A program made the translations under genes and the position numbers. From contig NZ_JACHEP010000022.1 in the NCBI RefSeq assembly GCF_014201465.1, forward strand, positions 1 to 52,572: 52,572 nt of DNA, in the 5' to 3' direction. This document shows, one piece after another, positions 1 through 10,713 of this stretch; the first letter of the stretch is position 1, and each line of letters opens with the position of its first letter. The DNA is from Anoxybacteroides tepidamans. Lineage in GTDB: Bacteria > Bacillota > Bacilli > Bacillales > Anoxybacillaceae. The notes under the pieces were generated by a model, which worked only from the letters and a program-made list of their open reading frames with translations, searched no databases and had not been told where the DNA came from.

Positions 1-98
1 AACCAAACAGAAGCAAGCTTCCATTCGGTCCGCTCGACTTGCATGTATTAGGCACGCCGCCAGCGTTCGTCCTGAGCCAGGATCAAACTCTCCATCGA
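1..98 (-). rRNA. 16S rRNA, 5' end (partial)
   Basis: Read on the minus strand this is the start of a bacterial 16S rRNA: the universal 27F site (AGAGTTTGATCCTGGCTCAG) at about 74-93, then the conserved text through ATGCAAGTCGAGCGGAC. The gene runs out of the window at base 1, so only about 98 nt are present. The mature 5' end is placed about 8 nt upstream of GAGTTTG by analogy with other 16S genes. It opens the rRNA operon downstream of lysS. The variable V1 text resembles the Geobacillus/Parageobacillus/Anoxybacillus group, but is too short to name a genus. Confidence 0.97.
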
Positions 99-208
99 AA
101 GTTTTATTCCATACTCATTATCAACTACTCGTCAAATCGACGAGGACGCTTCGTTTTGTTCAGTTTTCAAAGAACATTTACTTCCACATCGCTCAAGGCG
201 ACTTTTTC

Positions 209-238
209 AATATATCATGTTTTGATTATTTTCGTCAA
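209..238 (-). promoter_or_regulatory. rRNA operon promoter P2 (sigma-A)
   Basis: On the minus strand, TTGACG (233-238) and TATATT (209-214) lie 18 bp apart, with a TG one base before the -10. It is the promoter nearest the 16S gene, about 110 bp upstream. The leader between them holds a boxA-like TTCTTTGAAAACTG at about 162-175 and a small hairpin (CTCGTC/GACGAG) at about 129-145, as expected for an rRNA antitermination leader. Confidence 0.8.
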
Positions 239-281
239 TATATTTTTTTGTTTTTTTGTGTGGTTCGAAGTGACGATTTTT

Positions 282-310
282 AATTTATCATACTTACAAA
301 CAGAAATCAA
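282..310 (-). promoter_or_regulatory. rRNA operon promoter P1 (sigma-A)
   Basis: On the minus strand, TTGATT (305-310) and TAAATT (282-287) are separated by exactly 17 bp. Tandem promoters are normal for Bacillus rRNA operons. It lies between the lysS terminator and P2, so the operon has its own start and does not depend on read-through. Confidence 0.7.
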
Positions 311-372
311 CTATTTTTTACGGCCAATTAATGGCTAACTCCAAAAGTTGTGTAATCTCAAATGACATGACA

Positions 373-404
373 TAAAAGGGTGCACCATTACTTTTGGGCA
401 CCCT
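373..404 (-). terminator. Terminator after lysS
   Basis: A hairpin with 7-bp arms (AGGGTGC/GCACCCT) about 14 bp after the lysS stop is followed on the minus strand by TTTT. It closes the long folate-dusB-lysS transcription unit before the rRNA promoters. Confidence 0.85.
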
Positions 405-417
405 CTATTTTTTAAAG

Positions 418-1968
<1,551 letters not shown>

Positions 1969-1988
1969 TTACATTTACTTCTTTAAAA

Positions 1989-2984
1989 TTACACAGCCTG
2001 CGCGTTTTGTTTTGCTTCTACTTCTTCTACAAAGTTCATTAAAAGTGAAACAAGCTCTTCGCGAGTATTGCATTCGTTGATCGCATTGCGCACTTTTGCG
2101 TTTCCGCGGATGCCTTTTAAATACCAAGCAGCGTGCTTTCGCATTTCTTTGACCGCAATATGCTCATTTTTCAAAGCAATTAAACGGTCAAGATGCAAAA
2201 TACAGACATCAATTTTTTCCCGAACAGAAGGCTCCGGAATCAATTCGCCTGTTTCTAAATAGCGAACCGTCCGGTAAATCATCCACGGATTGCCGAGAGC
2301 GGCACGGCCAATCATCACACCGTCTACCCCTGTTTCCTCGAGCATTCTCTTTGCATCTTGAGGCGTTTGGACATCTCCATTTCCGATGACCGGGATCTTA
2401 ACGGCTTCTTTGACTTGTTTAATAACGTTCCAGTCCGCTTTTCCTTCATACATTTGCGCTCTTGTTCTCCCATGGACGGCAACTGCCTTGCCACCCGCAC
2501 GTTCGACTGCTTGAGCATTTTCGACAGCATAAATATGATGCTCATCCCATCCGATCCGCATTTTTACTGTTACAGGCTTTTCTACTGCATCAACAACCGC
2601 GCTAACGACATCGTAAATTTTGTTTGGGTCCAGCAGCCATTTTGCGCCGGCATCACATTTTGTGATTTTCGGAACAGGGCAGCCCATATTAATATCGATA
2701 ATATCTGCGTTCGTATTTTTATCGACAAATCGCGCCGCTTCAACGAGCGTTCCCTTCTCGCCACCAAAAATTTGCAAGCTTAACGGTTTCTCGCGTTCAT
2801 CGATATAAAGCATATCTAACGTTTTCTCGTTGTTAAATAAAATTCCCTTGTCACTGACCATTTCTGCGCAAACAAGGCCAGCCCCGAACTCTTTAACAGT
2901 CAAGCGAAACGCCGAGTTACATACTCCAGCCATCGGGGCAAGAACAACGCGATTTTTGATTTCAACATTACCAATTTTAAACAT
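1989..2984 (-). CDS. dusB: tRNA-dihydrouridine synthase, DusB type
   Basis: An FMN enzyme that reduces specific uridines of tRNA to dihydrouridine. The 331-residue protein is a TIM barrel with the signature start APMAGVCNSAFR (16-27) and the catalytic cysteine Cys102 in NMGCPVPK. GNGDV and IGRAALGNPW are the later flavin-binding stretches. It matches B. subtilis YacF. Its start overlaps the end of yazB by 8 bp, so the two are probably translationally coupled. It lies between the folate genes and lysS, the common Bacillales arrangement. Confidence 0.94.
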   Translation of the reverse strand: MFKIGNVEIKNRVVLAPMAGVCNSAFRLTVKEFGAGLVCAEMVSDKGILFNNEKTLDMLYIDEREKPLSLQIFGGEKGTLVEAARFVDKNTNADIIDINMGCPVPKITKCDAGAKWLLDPNKIYDVVSAVVDAVEKPVTVKMRIGWDEHHIYAVENAQAVERAGGKAVAVHGRTRAQMYEGKADWNVIKQVKEAVKIPVIGNGDVQTPQDAKRMLEETGVDGVMIGRAALGNPWMIYRTVRYLETGELIPEPSVREKIDVCILHLDRLIALKNEHIAVKEMRKHAAWYLKGIRGNAKVRNAINECNTREELVSLLMNFVEEVEAKQNAQAV

Positions 2985-3207
2985 CCCCTAACCTCCTTTC
3001 TTCACCCGGCGGACAAAGTTCGTCCACTGTTACGTTTAAACACTTTGCTGCCATTTGCAAAAACTGTTCCGTTGGCAACCGATTGCCGCGCTCAATTTCC
3101 CCTAAAATGGATACCGATACACCCAAATCTTTCGCAAATCGCTCTTGTGTGTATCCTTTTAATTTTCGAAAAGCGCGAATACGTCTCCCCCACTTTTCTG
3201 TTTCCAT
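2977..3207 (-). CDS. yazB: Small XRE-type helix-turn-helix protein YazB
   Basis: A 76-residue protein that is almost entirely one Cro/C1-type helix-turn-helix (about residues 8-62; GYTQERFAKDLGVSVS is the turn region, then ILGEIERGNRLP). It matches YazB of B. subtilis, found at the same place between folK and dusB; its target is not known to me. The start overlaps the 3' end of folK by 49 bp and its end overlaps dusB by 8 bp, so it is buried in the operon and probably expressed with it. A local regulatory role is possible but unsupported. Confidence 0.85.
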   Translation of the reverse strand: METEKWGRRIRAFRKLKGYTQERFAKDLGVSVSILGEIERGNRLPTEQFLQMAAKCLNVTVDELCPPGEERRLGDV

Positions 3208-3686
3208 AGGCGTACCCCTTCTTTGTCCGGTAGTTCATCTATTATTAACGCTATACTGCGTTTCATAGTTGGAATGCGTATATCCGCATTAAGTTCAAAC
3301 AACGGAACTAATACAAACGCTCTCTCTGTCATTCGTGGATGCGGAATGGTCAGTCGTTCTGTTTCAATATTTTCATGATTATATAATAAAATGTCAAGGT
3401 CTAACGTGCGCGGTCCCCATCGTATTCCCCTTTTTCTTCCAAGTTGATGCTCAATTTTTTGCGTCACTTCTAGCAAAGCAAAAGGAGAAAGGGAGGTCCT
3501 GATGTGAACGACCATGTTTAAAAATTTATTTTGCTGAACGTAACCGACAGGGGCTGTTTCGTAAATTGAAGACGTTCCGACGACCAAAATTTCCTCATGC
3601 TCCGCTAATTTTTTAACTGCCTCGCGCAAATATTGCAGGCGATCGCCGATGTTAGAGCCGAGCGCCATATATACATGATTATCCAT
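3159..3686 (-). CDS. folK: 6-hydroxymethyl-7,8-dihydropterin pyrophosphokinase
   Basis: Transfers pyrophosphate from ATP to hydroxymethyldihydropterin, the step before dihydropteroate synthase. The 175-residue protein shows the N-terminal ALGSNIGDR (8-16), the pterin-binding loop ending in PVGYVQQNKFLN (46-57), and the HPPK signature WGPRTLDLDILLY (90-102). It starts directly after folB (adjacent codons). The C-terminal tail beyond about residue 160 is encoded in the stretch overlapping yazB and is less conserved. Confidence 0.95.
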   Translation of the reverse strand: MDNHVYMALGSNIGDRLQYLREAVKKLAEHEEILVVGTSSIYETAPVGYVQQNKFLNMVVHIRTSLSPFALLEVTQKIEHQLGRKRGIRWGPRTLDLDILLYNHENIETERLTIPHPRMTERAFVLVPLFELNADIRIPTMKRSIALIIDELPDKEGVRLWKQKSGGDVFALFEN

Positions 3687-4052
3687 TTAACGACCCCTTA
3701 CTATCTCTACTGCTACAGATTGATAATGCCCTTTGATCGGCGGATTTGGTTTGCTCACTTTCACTGTACATTGCACAACCATTGAGAAAGAAGATAAAAT
3801 ACGATGAGCGATTTGTTCAGCAATCGCTTCAATCAGTGCAAATCGTTTTTCTTCCACAATTTCTCGACAAATTTCGTATAACACGGCATAATTGATTGTA
3901 TCGTCTAAACAATCGCTTTCTCCTGCTTTTTTCAAGTCTGTTTCAACGATCAAATCCACACAGAAACGTTGCCCAAGTATATGCTCTTCCGGAAGCACTC
4001 CGTGATATCCGTAAAACTCCATCCCGTTCACATAAATTTTATCGATGGTCAC
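3687..4052 (-). CDS. folB: Dihydroneopterin aldolase
   Basis: Converts 7,8-dihydroneopterin to 6-hydroxymethyl-dihydropterin and glycolaldehyde. The protein shows the tunnel-fold family text MEFYGYHGVLPEE, INYAVLY and the C-terminal VKVSKPNPPIKGHYQSVAVEI. A GTG start at 4052 (TIDKIYVNGMEF) gives about 121 residues, the family length, with AAAGGGGG just upstream, though the spacing is short. An ATG at 4076 would add 8 residues but has no visible ribosome-binding site. Either start overlaps the end of folP, implying coupling. Confidence 0.93.
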   Translation of the reverse strand: MTIDKIYVNGMEFYGYHGVLPEEHILGQRFCVDLIVETDLKKAGESDCLDDTINYAVLYEICREIVEEKRFALIEAIAEQIAHRILSSFSMVVQCTVKVSKPNPPIKGHYQSVAVEIVRGR

Positions 4053-4875
4053 CGCCCCCTTTACCGAGCATCGCATCCATCATCTTTGCCATTCTGGCCA
4101 TCGGTAGCACATCATGGACACGAACGATATGAGTCCCTTTTGCAATGCCAAGACAAACGGTCGCTCCTGTTCCTTCCACCCGTTCGTTGACAGGTAAATC
4201 GAGAACGTGACCAATAAACGATTTTCGAGATGTCCCTAATAATAGTGGATAGCCTAATTTCACAAACTCGTCTAAATGCCGCATCACCTTTAAATTATGC
4301 TCAGCAGTTTTCGCAAAACCGATCCCGGGATCTAAAATAATCTTTTCATCTTTGACCCCTGCTTTTTTCACGATCTCCACACTTTCTAGCAAATCCGAGA
4401 TCATATCGCGAATTAAATCTTCATAATGAAGGTGATGGCGGTTGTGCATTAAAATAATCGGAACGTTGTAACGAGCCGCTACTTTCGCCATTTTCGAATC
4501 CGCTTTTGCTCCCCATACATCGTTGATAATATGGGCACCTGCTTCAATGGCTTGTTTCGCTACTTCCGCCTTATACGTGTCAATGGAAATAGGGACATTC
4601 ACTTCCGCTGACACTGCTTTTACAACTGGGATCACTCGCCGCAATTCTTCTTCTAGCGATACTTTTTCACCACCCGGCCGCGTCGACTCTCCCCCAATAT
4701 CAATCACATCCGCTCCTTCTGCTACCAATCTTTTCGCGTGCTCAATGGCACGTTCGACCGCTTGAAATTGCCCACCGTCTGAAAAAGAATCGGGAGTGAC
4801 ATTTAAAATCCCCATAATGATCGTTTTTTGTTCTATATCGAGTGTATAAGGTCCACATTGAATTGCCGTTACCAT
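4039..4875 (-). CDS. folP: Dihydropteroate synthase
   Basis: Joins hydroxymethyl-dihydropterin pyrophosphate to p-aminobenzoate; this is the sulfonamide target (sul in B. subtilis). The 278-residue TIM barrel has the first pterin-binding signature GILNVTPDSFSDGG (22-35), the second DIGGESTRPGG (about 60-70), IIND with downstream DPGIGFAKT, and GTSRKSFIG near the end. It overlaps pabC by 7 bp upstream and folB downstream. Its position right after the three pab genes puts PABA synthesis and use in one operon. Confidence 0.96.
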   Translation of the reverse strand: MVTAIQCGPYTLDIEQKTIIMGILNVTPDSFSDGGQFQAVERAIEHAKRLVAEGADVIDIGGESTRPGGEKVSLEEELRRVIPVVKAVSAEVNVPISIDTYKAEVAKQAIEAGAHIINDVWGAKADSKMAKVAARYNVPIILMHNRHHLHYEDLIRDMISDLLESVEIVKKAGVKDEKIILDPGIGFAKTAEHNLKVMRHLDEFVKLGYPLLLGTSRKSFIGHVLDLPVNERVEGTGATVCLGIAKGTHIVRVHDVLPMARMAKMMDAMLGKGGGDHR

Positions 4876-5756
4876 AGCGTGATATCGGTCCTTTCTATAA
4901 GTTCAAGCTCATGCCTTGTCCATAAACTAGACGTGAAACGTTGATAATGTTTCTGTAAAAGTTGTGTCACCAGTCCTCGTTGTCCCGGATAGAGGCGATC
5001 GTGGATCTGAGAAACCGGCACAATTTCTTGAATCGAATTTGTTAAAAACACTTCCTCTGCTTTTTCTAATTCATCTAAAGAGTATAACCCTTCCTCATAA
5101 CGAACTTGCAATACAGAAAGAATGGCAAGCACAAATTGGCGCGTAATCCCATTTAACGCTCCTGTTTCCAAAGCAGGCGTATACACAATGCCGTTTTTTA
5201 CCCAGAAAATGTTGGATACAATTCCCTCTACAATGACTCCTTTTTCATTTAGGAAAATTCCTTCGATCCGGGGATCACTGCCGATCTCGCGTTTTCCGAG
5301 TATATTGTTTAAATAATGATGGGATTTCAGCCGTTTTTCTCCTTCCGGGCTATTTCGTTTCGTCTTTAAAATTGTACAAACCTTTTCCCCTGAGGAAAGC
5401 AGAGGAAGAGGCTTCATATATACAATGACCGTTGGAGCAGTATACGGATCTGTTTGCAATCCAATATCGCCAATCCCAGCTGACACATTCAAACGCACAT
5501 ACGCATCTTTCAATTGATTAACTTTTAGCAACTGATCAACAATAGCCATCACTTCATGGCGGTGAAGCGTTAAGCCAATGTTCATGTCCTTCAAACTGTC
5601 GTTGAGCCGTTCAAGGTGATCGTCTAATAAAAACGGATGGCCGTTATAGGTGCGAAACGTTTCAAATGCGCCGAGCCCGTACATATAACCGTGATCAAAC
5701 GGGGAAATGCGCGCCTCTTCTTTTCGAACAATCTCACCGTTTATATATACATACAT
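4869..5756 (-). CDS. pabC: Aminodeoxychorismate lyase
   Basis: A PLP enzyme of fold type IV that splits 4-amino-4-deoxychorismate into p-aminobenzoate and pyruvate. The 295-residue protein begins MYVYINGEIV and contains the candidate Schiff-base lysine Lys144 (RLKSHHYLNN) and the cofactor-binding EGIVSNIFWV and LTNSIQEIVPV stretches typical of the BCAT/PabC family. It lies 3 bp after pabA and overlaps folP. D-amino-acid aminotransferase is the main alternative within the fold, but the neighbours make PabC the better call. Confidence 0.93.
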   Translation of the reverse strand: MYVYINGEIVRKEEARISPFDHGYMYGLGAFETFRTYNGHPFLLDDHLERLNDSLKDMNIGLTLHRHEVMAIVDQLLKVNQLKDAYVRLNVSAGIGDIGLQTDPYTAPTVIVYMKPLPLLSSGEKVCTILKTKRNSPEGEKRLKSHHYLNNILGKREIGSDPRIEGIFLNEKGVIVEGIVSNIFWVKNGIVYTPALETGALNGITRQFVLAILSVLQVRYEEGLYSLDELEKAEEVFLTNSIQEIVPVSQIHDRLYPGQRGLVTQLLQKHYQRFTSSLWTRHELELIERTDITLW

Positions 5757-5759
5757 CGA

Positions 5760-6338
5760 TTATCGAACCCTTTTATACGTTTGAATAAAATTTTTCAATA
5801 GTTCCATTCCATGGGCTGTCATAATCGATTCCGGATGAAACTGCACGCCTTCCACCGGAAGCGTTTTATGACGGATGGCCATAATTTCATCGTCTTCTGT
5901 CCATGCAGAAATTTCCAAACAATTAGGCAACGTTTCTTTTTTTACAATTAATGAATGATAACGGGTAGCTGTAAATGGAGTAGGGATGCCGGAAAAAATC
6001 GTTTTTCCGTCGTGGAAAATTTGCGATGTTTTTCCGTGCATTAACTTTTGCGCGCGAACGACTTCGCCCCCAAACACTTGCGCAATGGATTGATGACCTA
6101 GGCAAACGCCAAAAATCGGAATTTTCCCCGCAAAATATTCGATCGCTGACAAGCTGATTCCCGCTTCATTCGGACTGCACGGCCCCGGTGAAATCATCAA
6201 AAAATCTGGGCGGAGCGCTTCTATTTCTTCAATCGTTACTTCGTCGTTTCGCTTAACGATCAGCTCTTCGCCTAACTCCCCTAAATATTGCACTAAGTTG
6301 TACGTAAACGAATCGTAGTTATCAATCATTAAGATCAT
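5760..6338 (-). CDS. pabA: Aminodeoxychorismate/anthranilate synthase glutaminase subunit
   Basis: A class I glutamine amidotransferase supplying ammonia to PabB and, in B. subtilis where it is also called trpG, to anthranilate synthase TrpE. The 192-residue protein has the nucleophile Cys79 in GVCLGHQS and the partner His/Glu in GVQFHPES; the start reads [18 protein letters not shown] 6338 was chosen because TGAGGTGAG lies at good distance; a GTG three codons upstream is inside that site. The purine-rich start region contains several GAG triplets, discussed in the findings as a possible TRAP site. Confidence 0.95.
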   Translation of the reverse strand: MILMIDNYDSFTYNLVQYLGELGEELIVKRNDEVTIEEIEALRPDFLMISPGPCSPNEAGISLSAIEYFAGKIPIFGVCLGHQSIAQVFGGEVVRAQKLMHGKTSQIFHDGKTIFSGIPTPFTATRYHSLIVKKETLPNCLEISAWTEDDEIMAIRHKTLPVEGVQFHPESIMTAHGMELLKNFIQTYKRVR

Positions 6339-6385
6339 CTCTCTCACCTCATCATCAATGGTTACTCTGCTTCACTCATATCTTT
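6339..6385 (-). promoter_or_regulatory. GAG/AAG-rich stretch over pabA ribosome-binding site (possible TRAP site)
   Basis: On the minus strand the end of pabB and the pabA start region carry GAG, AAG, GAG, then GAG, GAG, GAG, partly 2 nt apart, overlapping the pabA Shine-Dalgarno. In B. subtilis, TRAP binds NAG triplets at this place to repress trpG translation in tryptophan excess. The spacing here is interrupted by a 14-nt gap, so this is only a candidate. Confidence 0.3.
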
Positions 6386-7759
6386 TGCTTTCCACAGGGC
6401 GATCGCTTTTTTTAAACACTCTTTATATTCGTATTCCGGGCGTGAGTCGATCACAATTCCTGCTCCGGCTTGCACATGCGCCAATCCGTCTTTGGCGATC
6501 ATCGTCCGAATGGCAATATTCAACTCCATATCTCCGTTAAAGCCAATCCAACCGATCGATCCTGTATAAATGCTGCGTCTTACAGGTTCCAATTCCTCGA
6601 TAATCTCCATTGTACGCACTTTTGGCGCGCCGGTAATCGTCCCGCCAGGAAACACCGCTTGAATGACATCAAAAGCGTCCTTCCCGTTTTCCAGCTCACC
6701 TGATACGTGTGACACAATGTGCATCACATGAGAATACGCTTCAATGGTCATCCACTCATCTACTTTTACTGTACCATATTTGCATACTCTTCCTAAATCA
6801 TTTCGTTCTAAATCGACAAGCATAAGATGTTCGGCCCGCTCTTTTTCATTCGCGAGCAACTCATTGGCAATTTTTCGATCTTCTTCCGCCGTTTTTCCGC
6901 GCGAACGCGTCCCGGCAATCGGCCTTGTGCTCACGTACGGTCCTCGTTTCTTCACGAGCAATTCTGGCGAACCACTCACTACTTGAAAGTCCGGGAAGTG
7001 AAGGTATGCCATATACGGAGAAGGGTTTAATAGACGCAGCTTTTCATAAATGTGAAAAGGGTGTGTACGTAACGGTTTTGACTGCCTTACCGATAAGTTT
7101 ACTTGAAATACGTCGCCTTGGGCGATGTATTGCCGAACCTTTTCGACCGCCTCCATAAACTCTGTTTCCGTCATCGAAACGGATTCATGCTCCGTCGTCG
7201 GAATAAACGGCATTGGTTCAATTTCTTCGTTCTTCCTTAACCATAGCGATTCATAGAAAGAGAGGCGTTTTTCTGCTTCTTCCTGTTCCCCTTCCGCATA
7301 ATGAATCATCAAATGCAATGTCTCTTCTTCATGATCATAAACGAAGACATCATCAAAAATAAAAAAATATAAATCAGGAAGTTCAAGGTCATCTTTTGCC
7401 TTTGAAGGTAACCGTTCAATGTAACGGGCACAATCATAGCTAATATAGCCGATCGCCCCGCCTTGAAAATCTGGACCGTCGTAGCAAGACTCCGATCGCC
7501 ATTGTGCAAACCATTGCTTCATTAAACGCAACGGATTTCCTTGCAACCGGGTTTCTTCGCCTTTATAGCGAATCGACAGCTCCTGTCCCTTCCCTTTCAC
7601 GATTCCGGCCGGGCGCATTCCGATGATGCTATAACGTCCCGCACGGCCGCTTTCTAACAAAACGTGGTACGGCTCGTTTTGGATGAGCGATTTATATTGT
7701 TTAAACCAATCTCGCTGATGATAAGAAACTTTCCGTCCTAATATTTTCCGCAGTCCCAT
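6362..7759 (-). CDS. pabB: Aminodeoxychorismate synthase, component I
   Basis: Aminates chorismate to 4-amino-4-deoxychorismate with ammonia from PabA. The 465-residue protein has the N-terminal anthranilate synthase I-type domain ([15 protein letters not shown] near 34, [10 protein letters not shown]) and the chorismate-binding domain with [33 protein letters not shown], and the C-terminal [10 protein letters not shown] and [14 protein letters not shown] rather than the tryptophan-sensing LLES..S/K pattern favours PabB over TrpE, as does the neighbourhood. It is the first gene of the folate operon. The 111-bp gap upstream has no clear promoter that I can defend. Confidence 0.94.
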   Translation of the reverse strand: MGLRKILGRKVSYHQRDWFKQYKSLIQNEPYHVLLESGRAGRYSIIGMRPAGIVKGKGQELSIRYKGEETRLQGNPLRLMKQWFAQWRSESCYDGPDFQGGAIGYISYDCARYIERLPSKAKDDLELPDLYFFIFDDVFVYDHEEETLHLMIHYAEGEQEEAEKRLSFYESLWLRKNEEIEPMPFIPTTEHESVSMTETEFMEAVEKVRQYIAQGDVFQVNLSVRQSKPLRTHPFHIYEKLRLLNPSPYMAYLHFPDFQVVSGSPELLVKKRGPYVSTRPIAGTRSRGKTAEEDRKIANELLANEKERAEHLMLVDLERNDLGRVCKYGTVKVDEWMTIEAYSHVMHIVSHVSGELENGKDAFDVIQAVFPGGTITGAPKVRTMEIIEELEPVRRSIYTGSIGWIGFNGDMELNIAIRTMIAKDGLAHVQAGAGIVIDSRPEYEYKECLKKAIALWKAKDMSEAE

Positions 7760-7870
7760 AAGCGGCGGTTACACTCCTTCCTTTGTTGCCACATACAAAC
7801 ACACACTTGTTTTTGCATCTATCGAAAAAGTTTGTGTCCAAACTTAGTTATACATCACCTATTGTACTAT

Positions 7871-7906
7871 AAAAAAATTTCGACAGGGAATACTCCCTGC
7901 CGAAAT
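7871..7906 (-). terminator. Terminator after cysK
   Basis: Thirteen-bp arms ATTTCGGCAGGGA/TCCCTGTCGAAAT (one G-T wobble) with a short loop, followed on the minus strand by seven T. It separates cysK from the folate operon. Confidence 0.9.
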
Positions 7907-7916
7907 GTTGCTTTCC

Positions 7917-8843
7917 TTATTCTTCGAATTGATACAAAGCCGTGCTTAAATAGCGTTCGCCGTTACTTGGAATAATCGCCAATACTTTTTTTCCTTTTCC
8001 AAGCTGCTTCGCTACTTTTAATGCTGCGTGAATAGCCGCACCAGATGAAATCCCGCCTAAAATTCCTTCTTCCCGCGCAGCGCGACGGGCCGCTGCAAAC
8101 GCTTCTTCCGTTTTGACGGTAATGACTTCATCGTAAATTTCCGTGTTTAAAATGTCCGGTACAAACCCTGCACCAATTCCTTGAATTTTATGCGGGCCTG
8201 GTTTTCCGCCTGATAACACTGGCGAATCAGCTGGTTCGACGGCATAAATTTTAATATTTGGATATGCTTCGCGAAGCACTTCTCCAGCTCCGGTAATTGT
8301 TCCACCTGTGCCGATTCCAGCGACAAACGCATCTAATTGATCACCCATTTGCTCGACAATTTCTTTTCCCGTCGTTAAACGGTGAATTTCTGGGTTTGCT
8401 TCGTTTTTAAATTGTTGCGGCATAAAGTATCCATGCTCGCTTGCAAGTTCTTCCGCTTTGCCAATTGCCCCGCGCATCCCTTCGCTTCCCGGAGTTAAGA
8501 CTAATTCTGCACCATAAGCGCGCAATAAATTACGGCGCTCTAAACTCATTGTATCCGGCATAACAAGAATGGCTTTATACCCTTTAGCTGCGGCTACCAT
8601 CGCCAACCCGATTCCTGTATTGCCGCTCGTTGGCTCAATAATCGTATCGCCCGGTTTCAATTTTCCTTCCTTTTCAGCCGCTTCAATCATCGCAAGTGCA
8701 ATGCGATCTTTGACGCTGCTTCCTGGATTCATAAATTCTAATTTCACATATACATCTGCGCTGTCTTCATCAACAATGCGATTTAATTTAACTGCTGGAG
8801 TATCCCCAATTAATTCAGTAATGGAATTTACTGCACGTGCCAT
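7917..8843 (-). CDS. cysK: Cysteine synthase (O-acetylserine sulfhydrylase)
   Basis: A PLP enzyme making cysteine from O-acetylserine and sulfide. The 308-residue protein shows the PLP lysine Lys45 in PGSSVKDR, the substrate loop PTSGNTGIG (about 70-78), the phosphate-binding GTGGTITG, and the C-terminal [11 protein letters not shown] 8843 follows AGGGGTGGA at good spacing; a GTG three codons earlier lies inside that site. It is a single-gene unit with a strong promoter and terminator. The foldase gene yacD, which lies between hslO and cysK in B. subtilis, is absent. Confidence 0.96.
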   Translation of the reverse strand: MARAVNSITELIGDTPAVKLNRIVDEDSADVYVKLEFMNPGSSVKDRIALAMIEAAEKEGKLKPGDTIIEPTSGNTGIGLAMVAAAKGYKAILVMPDTMSLERRNLLRAYGAELVLTPGSEGMRGAIGKAEELASEHGYFMPQQFKNEANPEIHRLTTGKEIVEQMGDQLDAFVAGIGTGGTITGAGEVLREAYPNIKIYAVEPADSPVLSGGKPGPHKIQGIGAGFVPDILNTEIYDEVITVKTEEAFAAARRAAREEGILGGISSGAAIHAALKVAKQLGKGKKVLAIIPSNGERYLSTALYQFEE

Positions 8844-8887
8844 TTTATCCACCCCTAATCCCGAGTAATTTTATCGAATTTGTTTAA

Positions 8888-8916
8888 AATTTATCAGCTA
8901 TTTTATCAATTGTCAA
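8888..8916 (-). promoter_or_regulatory. cysK promoter (sigma-A)
   Basis: On the minus strand, a consensus TTGACA (8911-8916) and TAAATT (8888-8893) are exactly 17 bp apart, about 45 bp before the cysK start. B. subtilis cysK is repressed by CymR; the AT-rich stretch between promoter and gene could hold an operator, but I cannot define one. Confidence 0.85.
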
Positions 8917-8945
8917 TTATTTAATTTTTTAATTTTTTTTGACGG

Positions 8946-9824
8946 TCACTCCGCAAGCCGCTTAAGTTTTTCTAAATCTTCTCTCGTAAAGTGGTACGTT
9001 TCGTTGCAAAAATGACACGATGCTTCTGCATATCCTTCTTTCTCAATGATGTCTTGAATTTCTTTCGGCCCTAAACTAATGATCGCATCCGCAATCCGCT
9101 CACGCGAACAGCGACATACAAAAGCAACCGGAAGCGTTTCAAGAATTTTGACATTTCCTTTTCCGAGTAACTCTTCTAAAATTTCTTCAGGCATTAACCC
9201 TTTTTCAATCATTTTTGAAACCGGAGGAATGGACTTCAGCCGTTGTTCGATTTCATCAATCGTTTTTTCTTCTGTATCAGGCATAAGCTGAAGAATAAAT
9301 CCTCCAGCGGCGAGAATCGTGCCGTCACGATTAACTAAAACTCCTACTCCGACAGATGAAGGAATTTGCTCAGATGAAACAAAATAGTACGTAAAATCTT
9401 CCCCGAGTTCTCCGGATACGAGCGGGACTTGCCCTGTAAAAAAGTCGCGCAGCCCTAAATCTTTCACCACCGTTAGCATGCCGTTTGTCCCGACAGCTCG
9501 CGCGACATCTAATTTGCCATGCTGGTTTAATTCAAAATGTACTTGAGGATTCGTCACATATCCTCTTACTTCACCTTTGGCATTACTGTCAACAAGAATG
9601 GCACCAATCGGGCCGCCCCCTTCAATTTTAATTGTCAGTTTGCTGTCGCCTTTTAGCATCGCACCCATCATGACACCGGCTGTCATCGCTCGGCCAAGGG
9701 CAGCCGATGCAGTCGGCCATGTTTGGTGGCGGCGCTGCGCTTCGCCGACCGTCTCTGTTGTTCGTACAGCATATGCCCTTACTTGACCGTCATACGCTAA
9801 CGCTTTTACTAAGTAGTCAGACAT
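8946..9824 (-). CDS. hslO: Redox-activated chaperone Hsp33
   Basis: A cytosolic holdase switched on by oxidative stress. The 292-residue protein has the N-terminal Hsp33 fold ([18 protein letters not shown]) and the C-terminal redox zinc switch: CRC (Cys237, Cys239) and CHFC (Cys270, Cys273). It starts 16 bp after coaX and is probably co-transcribed with it. It ends just before the cysK promoter without a clear hairpin of its own. Confidence 0.96.
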   Translation of the reverse strand: MSDYLVKALAYDGQVRAYAVRTTETVGEAQRRHQTWPTASAALGRAMTAGVMMGAMLKGDSKLTIKIEGGGPIGAILVDSNAKGEVRGYVTNPQVHFELNQHGKLDVARAVGTNGMLTVVKDLGLRDFFTGQVPLVSGELGEDFTYYFVSSEQIPSSVGVGVLVNRDGTILAAGGFILQLMPDTEEKTIDEIEQRLKSIPPVSKMIEKGLMPEEILEELLGKGNVKILETLPVAFVCRCSRERIADAIISLGPKEIQDIIEKEGYAEASCHFCNETYHFTREDLEKLKRLAE

Positions 9825-9840
9825 ATTCGCTCACCTTTTC

Positions 9841-10614
9841 CTATTTTTTGTCTACATTTTTCATATAAAGAAGATGTAATCCTTTTAACGTTAAAAATGG
9901 ATCGACAATATCAATGACGTTTGATTCGTGTGCAATGAGAGAAGCTAATCCTCCTGTTGCAATCACTTTAGGCGGAATCGTGCTTTTTTCTTTCATTCGC
10001 GATACGATTCCTTCGACTTGTCCGACATATCCGTACAATATGCCTGCCTGCATCGCACTTACCGTATTTTTCCCGATAATATCATCCGGACGAGCAATTT
10101 CAATGCGCGGCAATTTAGCTGCCCGTGAATATAGCGCTTCGGTCGAAATCGTAATTCCCGGCGCAATCGCTCCCCCCATATATTGTTTATGTTCGTTAAT
10201 GTAACAATACGTCGTTGCTGTGCCAAAATCGACAATAATAAGCGGGCTTCCGTACAAATGAATGCCTGCAACAGCATTGACAATGCGGTCCGCCCCTACT
10301 TCTTTCGGATTATCATATTTAATATTCAGTCCGGTCTTAATCCCAGGTCCGACAATCAATGGCTTAATGTGAAAGTATTTAACGCACATCCGTTCAAGCG
10401 CAAACATAATCGGCGGCACAACCGAGGAGATAATGATGCCGTCGATATCGGAAAAGTCAAGGCCAACATGATTGAGAAGCGCTTTAATCGTCATGCCGTA
10501 TTCATCTTCCGTTTTCCCGCGGCTCGTTTCAATGCGCCAATGATGCTTTAATTCATCGCCTTCATATACCCCTAAAACCGTATTCGTATTGCCGACATCT
10601 AACACAAAAATCAT
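9841..10614 (-). CDS. coaX: Type III pantothenate kinase
   Basis: Catalyses the first step of coenzyme A synthesis, phosphorylation of pantothenate. It is an ASKHA-fold protein with the phosphate loop [10 protein letters not shown] near the N terminus, the pantothenate-binding GADRIVN, and [13 protein letters not shown]. The start is taken at ATG 10614 ([11 protein letters not shown]), giving 257 residues, the normal size; the frame could extend 7 codons. It lies downstream of ftsH but after the ftsH terminator; its own promoter was not identified. Confidence 0.94.
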   Translation of the reverse strand: MIFVLDVGNTNTVLGVYEGDELKHHWRIETSRGKTEDEYGMTIKALLNHVGLDFSDIDGIIISSVVPPIMFALERMCVKYFHIKPLIVGPGIKTGLNIKYDNPKEVGADRIVNAVAGIHLYGSPLIIVDFGTATTYCYINEHKQYMGGAIAPGITISTEALYSRAAKLPRIEIARPDDIIGKNTVSAMQAGILYGYVGQVEGIVSRMKEKSTIPPKVIATGGLASLIAHESNVIDIVDPFLTLKGLHLLYMKNVDKK

Positions 10615-10681
10615 CGCTTCATCCCCACTTCTCACAAATTCTTGCTTTTCTCATCATACCATAAGAGTTGCTTTCAACGGT

Positions 10682-10713
10682 AAAAAAAGATGCCCCTGTA
10701 AAAGAGACATCTT
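10682..10713 (-). terminator. Terminator overlapping the ftsH stop codon
   Basis: On the minus strand AAGATG and CATCTT form the stem base around a CTCT/GGGG-containing interior, followed by seven T. The upstream arm includes the last bases of ftsH. Confidence 0.75.

Noticed and set aside
39-338. Open frame of 99 codons on the plus strand
   Set aside because: It runs antisense through the 16S start, leader and rRNA promoters and has low-complexity hydrophobic content; no ribosome-binding site or family similarity.
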